Below, in pieces: positions 17,998-27,900 of a DNA stretch of 64,000 bases. A program made the position numbers and the translations under genes. The notes beneath the pieces were generated by a model. The model saw only the letters and a list, made by a program, of their open reading frames with translations, had not been told where the DNA came from and searched no databases. The stretch is from Pedobacter zeaxanthinifaciens (GTDB taxonomy: Bacteria > Bacteroidota > Bacteroidia > Sphingobacteriales > Sphingobacteriaceae): the NCBI RefSeq assembly GCF_003313335.1, contig NZ_QMHP01000003.1, positions 434,001-498,000 on the forward strand, read 5' to 3'. Within the stretch, counting starts at the first letter, position 1, and every line of letters starts with the position of its first letter.

Positions 17998-18765
17998 ATG
18001 AAAACATATATTCCAGCTATACTTTTTGCCATTGCTACAAGTTTTGGCTGCTCTTCTGAAATTGAGTTTACACCTGTAGCACCGCCTTCAGCAACTGGCA
18101 ATTCGGATTTGTTGTTATCAGAAATCTCGACAGCTATCAATACAGATGCTACTACGGGAGCTACAAGACCTCATTATGTAGAAATTTATAATGGCACTGC
18201 GGCCAATGCTGATTTAAGCAACTACGCTATCGGCTACTTTGCTACTTTAGATGCAACTACGTTGGCTAACTGGGCGTTTCCCGACGGAAATTTTCTTTTA
18301 TTATCAGGAAGTTTAGAAAAGGCAAAGTGTTACGTGATTTCATCACCGCAGGCTGATGCAACTATCGGGAAAAGAGATATTACTTGGGGTACAACAAGCA
18401 CAGCGAATGCTAATGCTAGTGTGCCTTTGCAGTTAAGCGGAAATAGCGCTATTGCTTTGTTGAAAAAAGATGCAACCGGAACCATTACTTTAAGCGGTAA
18501 TACGTACAAAATCATCGATGTTTTCGGTAGTCCGCAGGTAGCCAGGGTAACGAGTACTGGAACTAGTAGCGCCCGCAATAATTTTATTTGGACAGTAGCA
18601 GGCGAAACTGATACCCGTAATAGAACTTTCTTCAGGAAAACTACGGTAACTAGCCCTACTACAGATTGGGCTAGGGCCAAAGGTACCACGCCACAAGATA
18701 GTGAATGGCAACTGTCTGCAGACAGAGCTTGGGACTATACCAACATTGGCTTAGCAACAAAATAA
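17998..18765 (+). CDS. Lamin-tail-domain lipoprotein
   Basis: 255 residues. Lipoprotein signal with lipid Cys about residue 18 (SFGCSS). The body fits the lamin-tail (LTD) fold: LLLSEIST at the start, HYVEIYNGT, ADLSNYAIGYF, then repeated beta segments and a final W-rich end (DSEWQLSADRAWDY). In bacteria this Ig-like domain occurs on secreted proteins, often beside extracellular nucleases or phosphatases; here it stands alone. Located in an operon with barrels and a T9SS cargo, so it is probably exposed on the cell surface. Confidence 0.65.
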   Translation: MKTYIPAILFAIATSFGCSSEIEFTPVAPPSATGNSDLLLSEISTAINTDATTGATRPHYVEIYNGTAANADLSNYAIGYFATLDATTLANWAFPDGNFLLLSGSLEKAKCYVISSPQADATIGKRDITWGTTSTANANASVPLQLSGNSAIALLKKDATGTITLSGNTYKIIDVFGSPQVARVTSTGTSSARNNFIWTVAGETDTRNRTFFRKTTVTSPTTDWARAKGTTPQDSEWQLSADRAWDYTNIGLATK

Positions 18766-18786
18766 TTAACCCTTAACCTAACTTAA

Positions 18787-20208
18787 ATGAAAAAGCTAGC
18801 TGCTATTTTAATAACATTGGGATTTGCAACAACAGGTTATACGCAAACCACATGGAATTTAAATTTTGGAATAGGTACCGGCCAATTCGTAATTGCCGCC
18901 AATAGCGCAATCGAATCTTCGGTATCACAAAGTCCAAATCTAGATGTTCCAACTCCGTCGCCCTCCTCAACGCAAGTGGTTAGGTTGAGAATGAGCAACC
19001 CAATTTCCGGCAAATTTGAACTCGTTAACACGGGTGCTACAATTGGCTCGGGCTCTAGGTTAAAGATTACTGCTCCAACCTCCACATCAAGCAATAAATT
19101 TTCTATTTATAATATTGGAGCCACTACTAAACTTATGAGAGTTAGGTTTAAAGTTAGGTTTGATGCCGGTACAAATGGCGAACAGATTTTTTCTGTGGGT
19201 AATAACGACGGGGGGTTATTTTATAGCAATGGTAGTGGTATTGTTGATGGAGGCTTTGCTTCCATGCAATGGAATTTAGGTGCTAGCAAACACGCTTTTA
19301 GCTATTTTAAAAACACTAGTTCCAATAATTCAACAACTGCCATAAGCGAGGCACTAAACCCGGTTATAGCTGGATTTACTCCCAACAGCGAACATACTAT
19401 AGAAGTATTTTGCAACAACACTGCAATTCCAATGCAATATGCATCTGGTAGCACAAATTATACTGTAGCTGCTGGAAAATGGCATATCTGGGTAAACGGC
19501 ACACAGTTGTTTTCTGCCGCAGCCGTTACTGATTTTGATGCTGGTATACTTGGTGCTAATACAAATTTGAATGCGATTGCTTTTAACTCTAAATCTTCTA
19601 CTACTCAAGCTATAACTTATTTAGATGATTTTGAGTACACCGATTTTTTACCGGCTCCTGTTTTACCCGTTACATTGGTATCATTTCAGGGAAATAAGCA
19701 GGCCGCGGCAATTGCTTTACGGTGGGCCACCGCGTCAGAAGTTAATAATTCACATTTTTTAGTTCAAAAATCTGCCGATGGGACAACCTTCGAGACCATC
19801 GCTAGAATTAAGGGAGCGGGTACAAGCAACCAGCTAAACAACTATTATTTTACAGACCATTCTCCATTGCAAGGCACCAACTATTTCCGCTTAACACAGG
19901 TTGATTTCGACGGGAAGTCTACTAGTAGTAACTTAATAGCTGTCAATTTTGGTCTAGGTGACATAGCCATGAAAGTGTTAACAGGCAATGTAAATGATAA
20001 AATTGAGTTGATTGTTAGCGCTGAGCAGGATCAGCAAGGCACATTAGATATCTTCACAATAAATGGCGGCAAAGCTGCAACGCAGAAGCTCTCGCTTCAA
20101 AAAGGCAACAACAGGATAAGTGTTGCATTACCAAGTTCGGCTAAGGGAGTATTCGTTGCATCACTACAAACCTCACAATTTCTAGTAAAAACCAAGTTTG
20201 TAAAGTAA
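18787..20208 (+). CDS. T9SS-secreted surface protein with type A sorting domain
   Basis: 473 residues. Signal peptide about 1-19 (ending GYTQ). Residues ~25-290 form a beta-rich lectin/jelly-roll-like region of unknown ligand; LPVTLVSFQGNK (about 295) starts the linker domain seen in many T9SS cargos (ALRWATASEVNNSHFLVQKS), and residues ~395-473 form a type A C-terminal sorting domain ending FLVKTKFVK. The protein should cross the outer membrane by the type IX system and stay on the surface or be released. Last gene of the operon; terminator 48 bp downstream. Confidence 0.75.
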   Translation: MKKLAAILITLGFATTGYTQTTWNLNFGIGTGQFVIAANSAIESSVSQSPNLDVPTPSPSSTQVVRLRMSNPISGKFELVNTGATIGSGSRLKITAPTSTSSNKFSIYNIGATTKLMRVRFKVRFDAGTNGEQIFSVGNNDGGLFYSNGSGIVDGGFASMQWNLGASKHAFSYFKNTSSNNSTTAISEALNPVIAGFTPNSEHTIEVFCNNTAIPMQYASGSTNYTVAAGKWHIWVNGTQLFSAAAVTDFDAGILGANTNLNAIAFNSKSSTTQAITYLDDFEYTDFLPAPVLPVTLVSFQGNKQAAAIALRWATASEVNNSHFLVQKSADGTTFETIARIKGAGTSNQLNNYYFTDHSPLQGTNYFRLTQVDFDGKSTSSNLIAVNFGLGDIAMKVLTGNVNDKIELIVSAEQDQQGTLDIFTINGGKAATQKLSLQKGNNRISVALPSSAKGVFVASLQTSQFLVKTKFVK

Positions 20209-20255
20209 GATGGGCCGCTCAAACGACACCAAGTAAATGACTAAATTTATTAAGG

Positions 20256-20283
20256 AAGCAGCGAAACGATCGCTGCTTTTTGT
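20256..20283 (+). terminator. Terminator of envelope operon
   Basis: 9-bp stem AAGCAGCGA (20256-20264) with TCGCTGCTT (20270-20278), 5-nt loop, then TTTTTG. Confidence 0.88.
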
Positions 20284-20374
20284 TGCAGTCAGTTTTTCAT
20301 TGTCGGTCTAACCGCTTAAAACTTGGTTGGACTTAGAGGCTTCAAATGAAACTAATATAATCATGCCAAACCAT

Positions 20375-20587
20375 CTAAATCAGAGAGCGATCTGGTGGAA
20401 GCAAATCATGAATAGAAACGTGTAAAATATCCGCTAACTTATAAAGCTGGCTAGCCTTTATTTCTGTCTTTCCTCGTTCAATTTTGGAATAAGCCGCCTG
20501 CGACATTTCCATTTCAAATGCAACCTCATTTTGAGATTTTCTTTTAAGCTGCCTAATTTCTCTAATAATTTGCCCAATATTTTTCAT
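20375..20587 (-). CDS. Small XRE-family DNA-binding regulator
   Basis: 70 residues, almost only a Cro/C1-type helix-turn-helix: SQNEVAFEMEMSQAAYSKIERGKTEIKASQLYKLADIL covers helices 2-5. It binds DNA as a repressor or activator; targets unknown. It has its own strong promoter. Neighbours (T9SS cargo, mini membrane proteins) give no clear regulon. Confidence 0.85.
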   Translation of the reverse strand: MKNIGQIIREIRQLKRKSQNEVAFEMEMSQAAYSKIERGKTEIKASQLYKLADILHVSIHDLLPPDRSLI

Positions 20588-20604
20588 AGTAAAGATAGTT
20601 TAAG

Positions 20605-20635
20605 CAAATGTAGTTTTTACCAAAAAATAAGCAAA
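20605..20635 (-). promoter_or_regulatory. Promoter of XRE regulator
   Basis: On the minus strand TTTG (20635-20632), 19-nt spacer, TACATTTG (20612-20605): an exact Bacteroidota consensus promoter, 17 nt before the ATG. Confidence 0.7.
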
Positions 20636-20900
20636 CCTTTTAGAACAACTATAAGTTTTCAACTTCTTTGATATTAACATAACTAGCTCAAAAACAATAA
20701 TTTGACAATAAAAATTAATAAGCTCATGCCCGAGAGTTTTAGTAATAAGATAACTATTTGAATTAAATTAGGTGCTGTACAGTTAAATTTTCAAAATATT
20801 ACTTGTGGTTGTTGCGACATTTAAAAAACCGATTTAAGTTAGTAATTATATAACTCTGCGGTAAGTACATGTTAATCGACCCAGTTAATAACCTATTTTT
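20636..20900. other. AT-rich intergenic stretch
   Basis: Between the XRE promoter and the first mini membrane gene. No gene, hairpin or repeat was recognised. Confidence 0.4.
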
Positions 20901-21071
20901 ATGTATAGAAGATATAAAAAATACATATTCCTTCTAATTTCTATATTGAATGCTTACCTACAGTTATCTGAAAAACCTATTAGAGTAAGCGGTTACCTAA
21001 GTGCATTTAGCTTCTTAGGTTTAGCAGTTATGCACTTGTTACGCGAGAGAAAGAAAAATCCTAATAAATAA
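20901..21071 (+). CDS. 56-residue membrane mini-protein
   Basis: ATG at 20901 to TAA at 21069-21071. The product begins MYRRYKKYIFLLISILNAYL, a basic N-terminus and hydrophobic helix, then a second apolar stretch (YLSAFSFLGLAVMHLL) and a basic tail RERKKNPNK. Two short helices are likely. It is unlisted by length-limited gene callers. Support is its charge pattern and its tight coupling to the next small membrane gene, whose ATG lies 13 bp downstream. Function unknown. Confidence 0.45.
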   Translation: MYRRYKKYIFLLISILNAYLQLSEKPIRVSGYLSAFSFLGLAVMHLLRERKKNPNK

Positions 21072-21084
21072 GTTGTGGAATCCT

Positions 21085-21288
21085 ATGAAGATAAATGAAT
21101 TTATTAGCAGGTATATTGCCTACTTTTTTTCATCTACATGTATTCTGTCTTTTATAGTCAATTTTGTAAATGATTTTGACCAGAAGAATAAATTTTGGAA
21201 CGCTACCTTATATGTTAGCCTAATTTATATTGTTTTATATCAAATATTTGTCCTTCGAGCAAACCATTCAGTTAATAAAAATCTTTAA
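21085..21288 (+). CDS. 67-residue membrane mini-protein
   Basis: Product MKINEFISRYIAYFFSSTCI.. with two hydrophobic helices (about 10-28 and 43-58) and a polar link DFDQKNKFWN. A TTG at 21073 would add four residues. With the preceding 56-residue frame it forms a pair of mini membrane proteins. They might be a toxin/antitoxin-like or stress pair, but nothing in the sequence proves it. Confidence 0.5.
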   Translation: MKINEFISRYIAYFFSSTCILSFIVNFVNDFDQKNKFWNATLYVSLIYIVLYQIFVLRANHSVNKNL

Positions 21289-21542
21289 AGGCAGATTAAT
21301 GCCATTTAAATTACCTCTCTTTCTTTACCAGTTATTGAATAATAAAGTACGTTAGAAGAAGCAAAAAGTGCCCAATAGTGCGAATATTTCTTTTAACAAA
21401 TACAGTTTCAATAGCTATTTCGAAACCTTTCCTCAAGGTTACTTCACCTTACTAGGTACGTCGAAAGAACTTATTAATTCTGATAATCTTTATAGCCAAC
21501 TTGTAAGTGCGTAATTGCTAAACAACGTGTTTACTCAGCACC

Positions 21543-24500
21543 TTAAAAATATGCCCTAACCTGCATATTGCCCGTATGTACCACACTTACATTTGGTGAT
21601 TTACGACCTTCGTAACTGATATTAAGCTGAATACCATTGCCCACAGTGCGCTGTAAACCCAAACCCCAAGTATAATTGTTTCCAGTTTGTAGGCCCGATA
21701 ACATTTCGTAGCCGATGGTACTGTTAGCATTTCCACTAAATTTGTTGTTGATGTAGCTTAACCTTCCTGTTAAAACTCCTTTTTTGAGAACATTGTATCT
21801 GGTTTCGGTAGTAAAAGTCAAGTTATCGTTTTGCTCGCCACCAAATTCATCGGAGTTACTTTGCTTGCCATAAGCTCCGGCTAAAGTTAACCTCAAATCA
21901 ATATTGAATTGGTAATTCAACTCTGGTAAAAGTTCAAAATAGCTGATTTTGTAATTGCGCTGCTGAAAAAGTTCCGAGTTATAATTCTTCAATCCTTGAT
22001 TCAACGTCACGTTGATGTTTGTACTTTTTACGGGCGAAGTTCGTATTCTCAAACCTCTTTCATTACGCTTTCTGCTGTCGAAACCATTGCTCAAAAAGCT
22101 TTTACCTCCATCAGATAAGTAATTAAAATCTACCCCAAATTTAGGATTGCTCCTATTAAAGAAAAGGGTGTTCCTTAGAAAAGAACTTAACGAAATTAAA
22201 TTAGCGGCATCAATTCCGGTATTGAAAGGATTATAAACTTGAAAACCATCACCTGCTAAAATCTTCCTATCTATTTTATATGAAAGCTGGTTGGTAAAGC
22301 GACTTACAAATTTTTCAAATCCCTTACTACCTTTTAAAATAGCACCTGGCGTAAGGCGTATACTTTGGTTTACCCCGGTAAAATTGGTACGAACATAAGC
22401 CGTACCTGCTGTAAAAACCCTAATGTATTTTGCTTGATCCGGAAATCGGGAAATCTCAAATTCATTCAATTCCTTCACGCCATTACCGTTATAATCGTTC
22501 CATGCATAAATACCCTGACCTGGCAATACCTCCAAATAAGTAATTTCTCGGCGTGGCTCCTGACCGCTTCCTACTTCGTAATATATCGAGGTGTTGACAA
22601 AGCCTTTCATTGCATTAAGGTTGTAATCCAGCCGTCCCACTACGTTTTCATCACTATTCACCTGTGCAAAACCGTTTTCATAGTTGGTCTTTCGGTATCC
22701 AGCGGTTAAACTTAAGGTAGAATTTACGTTTTTAGTTAGCTCTACACCCACGTCTACACTTTGCGAATTTGAGCTGTTTAACAAGCTGGAGTTACGTGGC
22801 AACTGATCCTGCCTAAAACTGTAGGCTAATTTATATCTGTTGCTTTGATTAGCCAGACTTTGCAAATACATTTTATAGATGTGGTACGAGAAGCTACTTC
22901 CCGTTAGTAAGTCTGTCTGTTTATCGGTAGTGGTGTTTTGCTGCTGCTCAAAAACAAAACCTGCCTGCATTTTAAAAACTTCCCGATTTAGATCAAGGTA
23001 ATGTTTGAAAAAAGTACCATTGCTTGAAGTAGCATCTGAGTTAAGTAAACTTCCATCATATTTTAACCCGTACTTACCTATTTTGTAAAGTGCATTTACC
23101 TTATGTAAAAATCCTTGATATTCTCCTCGCCTTGAGAATGTATTTAACGAGTAGGCCAAATTTTTAGTATCGCTTTGATATAGCTGCAATGTGGTGGAAA
23201 ACAAGTTTTCGGTAGCGGGTGTACTTACCGCCTCTAAATTAAAATCGCGGTTAAATTCCACTATGCGGTATCTTTCAATAGGCTTAAATGTTTTACTGAC
23301 ATACTCGTAATTAGTGGAAGTATTTAGTTTCAACCCTTTTTGATTCAGTAAAAATGGATGTAATGCCTGCAACCTTAGTCCGTAGCCTGTTAAATTGGCT
23401 GCCGATTTATCTGCAAATAGATTGACGTTGTTGTTACTTACTGCTACTTCAGTACTTAATAGCGTTGCTTTTTTTGGTTTAAAATCGGCCGCTAAGGTAA
23501 TTAATTGCTGTTGTTTTGGGGTGATGAGCAAGGTAATAGGCTCATAACTCCCCTGCATTACACCTGCTACTGGTTCAACAAATTCATACACCTTTCCATT
23601 AGCAGCCGATTGGCTGTTGATGCGATAATTGCCTCTTCCTTCGCCTATAAAAGAAAAGCCTACGCGGTATTTTGCCAAAGCTGGATCAATACTGTAACGG
23701 TAATAAGTTATACCCGTAATGGAGGTTAAGCGCTCATACAAAATCTCATTTTCGCTAAATGAAACTTCAGTTACATTGGGGAAATAAGCTTGCGTAATAT
23801 TACTTCCCAACATAGCCATAAATTGCTTTTGTTCATCACTTAGCGTTTGCAAAAAGGGTTGATTTCGGTTGTCTTTTTCGTTGTAATAATTAAAGCGAAT
23901 AGCCAGCCGATCTGTCTCAAAACGCTGATTTAAGAAAGTAAGCGAACGGGAGTAGTTCTTATCTGAATATTCAAATTCTATTGAAATACGTGTGTTTAAA
24001 TTGATGAGATGCTTTGCTGTAAACGTAATTTCCGCAGTGTTGTAATCAATCACATAATCATTATCCTGGCCCCGTACCAAAGGAACACCATCAATAAATA
24101 CCCGTTCCGTTCCGGCTATCACCACCACATAAGTTTCGCCGTTGTTTCCTGTTAAGCGGTATGGCCCTTGATTACCCTCTTCGCCTAAAAACTGGTTACG
24201 TGCCGAGCGCCCTTTCGCCACTGCAGCAGCAACGGTGGTGCTGGAGCGCATCCCATTAGGCAATACAAAATTATGACTGAGCATAGCTCCTTGAGTTCGC
24301 TTATAAAAATTCATAAAGTAGCTATCAGGACGCTTCAGCTCATAATCGCCCGCCGTAAGCACAGTGCTATCTTTTTTAAGCTGTACAAAAACACGATCAA
24401 ACTCATTCAATTGTTGGGTGTTGCCTTCTGGCTGTATCGGCAGGTTATCGTCAGATATTGCCGCCAAAATTTCAATGTCGTTGCCAATTTTACCCGACAT

Positions 24501-24986
24501 TTGCAGTACCATGTTAGAGTTGAGCGACAAATTTTGATTGTTGCCAAACATAATTCCTCTCGAAATACTTCCACTTTTGTTTAACCCCTTCATTGAAAAC
24601 AGCGTGTTTTCTTGTGTTACAGGCTTATACACATAAAAGCTGCTGTTATCAATTGCCAACTGCTCTAAAGCCTTGGCATCTTTATGGTAATAGCGCTTCG
24701 AGAAAAGAATTGGATAAACTTTATAGCCAATTAGCAAATTAACGCCAGCCGCACCTTTCCATAAAAAAGTAGCTTTTGCAAAATCTACGGCGTACATGCT
24801 GGTATCAGCTGGCAAATTGGTTTCGTAGCGTACTGTGAGCGACTGAGGCACAATGCTCAAGCTATCTAGGTTAATTAATACGTTGCTGGTGGTTATTTTT
24901 TTTACCCGCTGGTTGCTACTTAACTGCGCCTTTGATGTTGTTACCAAAATCACTAAAAGCGATATGAGGCCCAACCTAAACATCAT
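21543..24986 (-). CDS. Giant outer-membrane/surface protein of unknown function
   Basis: 1147 residues, signal peptide about 1-20 (ending TSKAQ). The second half has continuous barrel-like strands with aromatic residues and ends MQVRAYF, an outer-membrane terminal signature. The segment GSISRGIMFGNNQNLSLNS (about 137) followed by QMSGKIGNDIEILAAISDDN recalls segments of the translocon protein SprA, but the protein is half its size, so I do not call it SprA. Its ATG overlaps the stop of the upstream histidine kinase gene (TAATG), so translation is coupled. It may be a sensor partner, an envelope assembly factor or a large secretion pore. Confidence 0.65.
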   Translation of the reverse strand: MMFRLGLISLLVILVTTSKAQLSSNQRVKKITTSNVLINLDSLSIVPQSLTVRYETNLPADTSMYAVDFAKATFLWKGAAGVNLLIGYKVYPILFSKRYYHKDAKALEQLAIDNSSFYVYKPVTQENTLFSMKGLNKSGSISRGIMFGNNQNLSLNSNMVLQMSGKIGNDIEILAAISDDNLPIQPEGNTQQLNEFDRVFVQLKKDSTVLTAGDYELKRPDSYFMNFYKRTQGAMLSHNFVLPNGMRSSTTVAAAVAKGRSARNQFLGEEGNQGPYRLTGNNGETYVVVIAGTERVFIDGVPLVRGQDNDYVIDYNTAEITFTAKHLINLNTRISIEFEYSDKNYSRSLTFLNQRFETDRLAIRFNYYNEKDNRNQPFLQTLSDEQKQFMAMLGSNITQAYFPNVTEVSFSENEILYERLTSITGITYYRYSIDPALAKYRVGFSFIGEGRGNYRINSQSAANGKVYEFVEPVAGVMQGSYEPITLLITPKQQQLITLAADFKPKKATLLSTEVAVSNNNVNLFADKSAANLTGYGLRLQALHPFLLNQKGLKLNTSTNYEYVSKTFKPIERYRIVEFNRDFNLEAVSTPATENLFSTTLQLYQSDTKNLAYSLNTFSRRGEYQGFLHKVNALYKIGKYGLKYDGSLLNSDATSSNGTFFKHYLDLNREVFKMQAGFVFEQQQNTTTDKQTDLLTGSSFSYHIYKMYLQSLANQSNRYKLAYSFRQDQLPRNSSLLNSSNSQSVDVGVELTKNVNSTLSLTAGYRKTNYENGFAQVNSDENVVGRLDYNLNAMKGFVNTSIYYEVGSGQEPRREITYLEVLPGQGIYAWNDYNGNGVKELNEFEISRFPDQAKYIRVFTAGTAYVRTNFTGVNQSIRLTPGAILKGSKGFEKFVSRFTNQLSYKIDRKILAGDGFQVYNPFNTGIDAANLISLSSFLRNTLFFNRSNPKFGVDFNYLSDGGKSFLSNGFDSRKRNERGLRIRTSPVKSTNINVTLNQGLKNYNSELFQQRNYKISYFELLPELNYQFNIDLRLTLAGAYGKQSNSDEFGGEQNDNLTFTTETRYNVLKKGVLTGRLSYINNKFSGNANSTIGYEMLSGLQTGNNYTWGLGLQRTVGNGIQLNISYEGRKSPNVSVVHTGNMQVRAYF

Positions 24987-27900
24987 TATACCAAAGGAAA
25001 TGTAAGGTAGAAAATGGTACCATTGTTAAGCACCGAAGTAAACTCTACTTTACCGCCAGCATTTTCGATAGCTTGCTTAACGAAAGCTAGGCCCAAGCCA
25101 GTACCAGATGATTTGGTGGTAAAGTTAGCTCTAAAGATATTGCTTTGCAGCGCAGGATCTATTCCCTTTCCATTATCTTCTACTTCCACAAAAGCCTGTT
25201 GCTCATCATTAGCCAAATGCACTTTAATAACGCATTTTTCCTTACCATCGGCAGCTTCAATCGCATTTTTAAATAAGTTATTGAACGACCTTAGCAATTG
25301 ATCTTTATCTCCCAAAACAATAATGGTTTTTGTAGCCCTGTTTAACACGTGTATTTCAACATGATCCATTGAGCTAAACACTTCCCTAGCCTGCTCAATA
25401 ATGGGCAACAATTGGATATGTTCCAATTTGGTATCAGGCATTTTTGCAAAGTTCGAAAACTCGGATGCAATAGTTGCCAAACTGTCTATTTGCTCTACAA
25501 ATGATTTGTTAAAGCTTGCAAATTTTTTCTCAAAATTAGGATCCTGCTCTTTCCACGATTTTTCTAATAGCTGCACCCCTAACTTTAATGGTGTTAACGG
25601 ATTTTTAATTTCATGAGCTACCTGTTTTGCCATTTCACGCCAAGCACTTTCTCGCTCGCTTCTTGCAAGTTTGTTGGCACTTATTTCCAGCTCAGCAATC
25701 ATTTTGTTGTACTCCTTAATCAACACACCAATTTCATCTTGCCGGTGCCATACAATTGGTTGGTTGGTTTGGCCAAACTTTGTACGGCGAATGTTCTCTT
25801 GTATAAACGTAAGCGGACTGGTAATTTGATTGGCTAAAAACACCGCCAAAACTCCAATCAGCACAAAAACTAATGCGTAAATATTAATCAAGGTATTGAT
25901 GAAAAGACCAATTTTAGCTTGATAATCTTCTTCGTTAGCATAGTATGGAATGCTGATATAGCCTACCGTTTGATTGTTACTGTTGCGGATTGGTGCATAA
26001 GCTGCCGCATAGGTAAAGTCGCCAATTTTTTCAATAGGATTGATAAACTCTGATTTTTGCTGAACGGCCAGCCTCATGTAAGCCATAGGCCCCATTTTGC
26101 GGGCAATAATTCCTAAATCATAAAGCTTTGGCAAAGAGGTTAAATATAAATTTCCATCAATGTCGTACAGGTTCAAATACACGCCGTTCACGTCCGCAAA
26201 TTGGTTAAATTCAAATTGCGATTCGCTATCATTGCTTATGGTGCCAGGCAAAGAAATTTGCTTCTCGTAACCCAATTGTATTTTACGGATTTTCTCCCTT
26301 ACCTGCTCATTTTGTTGCTCTAAATATTGATGCTTGATATTAAAAAAAGTGGCCCAGCCAACAATAACTAAAGTAGCCACTACCGATAGTACAATAGAAA
26401 CCTGTATCCTCGTTTTGTACAAAATCTTATTGGCATTAATCATCAAATACCTATTGATATTGAACAAACCGCCCCTGCTATCGCTTATGTTAATGGCCAA
26501 CCAAGTAACCATGTAACTTATCAATCCAAAAATGATAAAAATCAAGAAAAAGAAGGAAAGTGTAGCCAAACGAACGGTAAAATCAACTTTTTCAATGGAA
26601 ATGATGATTAAACGATTGCTCAAAGGTTTGTAAACAGCATGGCTATAATTAGTCCCATCTTGGCGCTCATTTATAAAAGTGATGTTATCCCGTTCACCTT
26701 TAAAATTGGTGTTTATCATTGGATAAACGTATTTTCCAGATTGCCCAAACAGCTGATTGCTCTTGTAAAAAGCCAACGAATATTTACTTAAATCCTCATC
26801 GCTTTTCAGCTTTCCATCAATTAGCAGGTCTGGGAAAAAACTATTATAATCATACGGTCTGGAGGTAAGCTCCACTACCATAGTCCCTAGCAGGTTGTCA
26901 CCATCAAAAATTGGGATTAGCCCAAAATAATTCTGGAAACCAAACGTATCGTTAACCCGGTAAAAATAATCGCCCTGCGGCGCTTTTACAGCACCATATT
27001 TTACCAGATTTTTGTACTTCGCAATAGGCAGCCCTTCCGCCAACTTTAAGGATTTATCGTCTAGCCCGTACTCAAAAATTTTGTACTCAAACCTGGAGAG
27101 GTAGCCATCCAAATAATTTTTTACAATGTAGTTTTGGAAGTTGGATGTTGGCGTAAGCATGGGCTGCTTAAAATAACTCACCACCTGGCTATCCAAGGTA
27201 AGCCCTTGCTCCAAAAGTTCTATGGCATTCAATACTTTTGGGTCATCATCGTACATCAGTTTTCTTGCAATGCCAGCTCTGGTATTTCGCTCCTTAATGT
27301 CTTCAAATTTAATGTACTTGATAGACGTTATGGAGGCCATACATAAAAAAACCACCGCCATTACTGATATAGAAAAACCTTGCTTTTGCACCTTTACATT
27401 GTAGCCAATCATGAAAATGAGCAAGGCGTAAATAAGGTAAAAAACGGTATAGTCTTTAATGAGCATGTATACCGTATAACCCAAAAGCAACGCTAAGCCT
27501 GTGTAAAGTTTCTGCTTTGTAGTAATGGTAAATTGAGAAGTTATCACCACCAAAGCACTTACTAACAGGTAAATGTTTAGCCAAACCAAACATAAAATGA
27601 TGATGCTAAGCCAACTTACCCAGCCTAAGTTGATGATATTGCTGATATTAAAATCGATCTTAGAGTAAAAAACCAAGCCGAAAAACAAATCCTCAGTTAA
27701 AAAGCCAACCACACCAATTACAATTGCAAAAACAAGCAATAGCAGGTAATTTACCCAACGTTTTGCTGAAGCCCACTTAGGCAAAGTAAACTCTTTCCTA
27801 TGCGCATAAATGAAAATCAGCACACAGGTGCAGGCAATTACATTCAACAATAAATCACCTAAAGAAGGCAGAAAATCACTCTCCGCATAAATAGCGGGAT

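Noticed and set aside
21543..24986. SprA (T9SS translocon)
   Set aside because: Only one short segment is similar and the protein is about half the usual SprA length.
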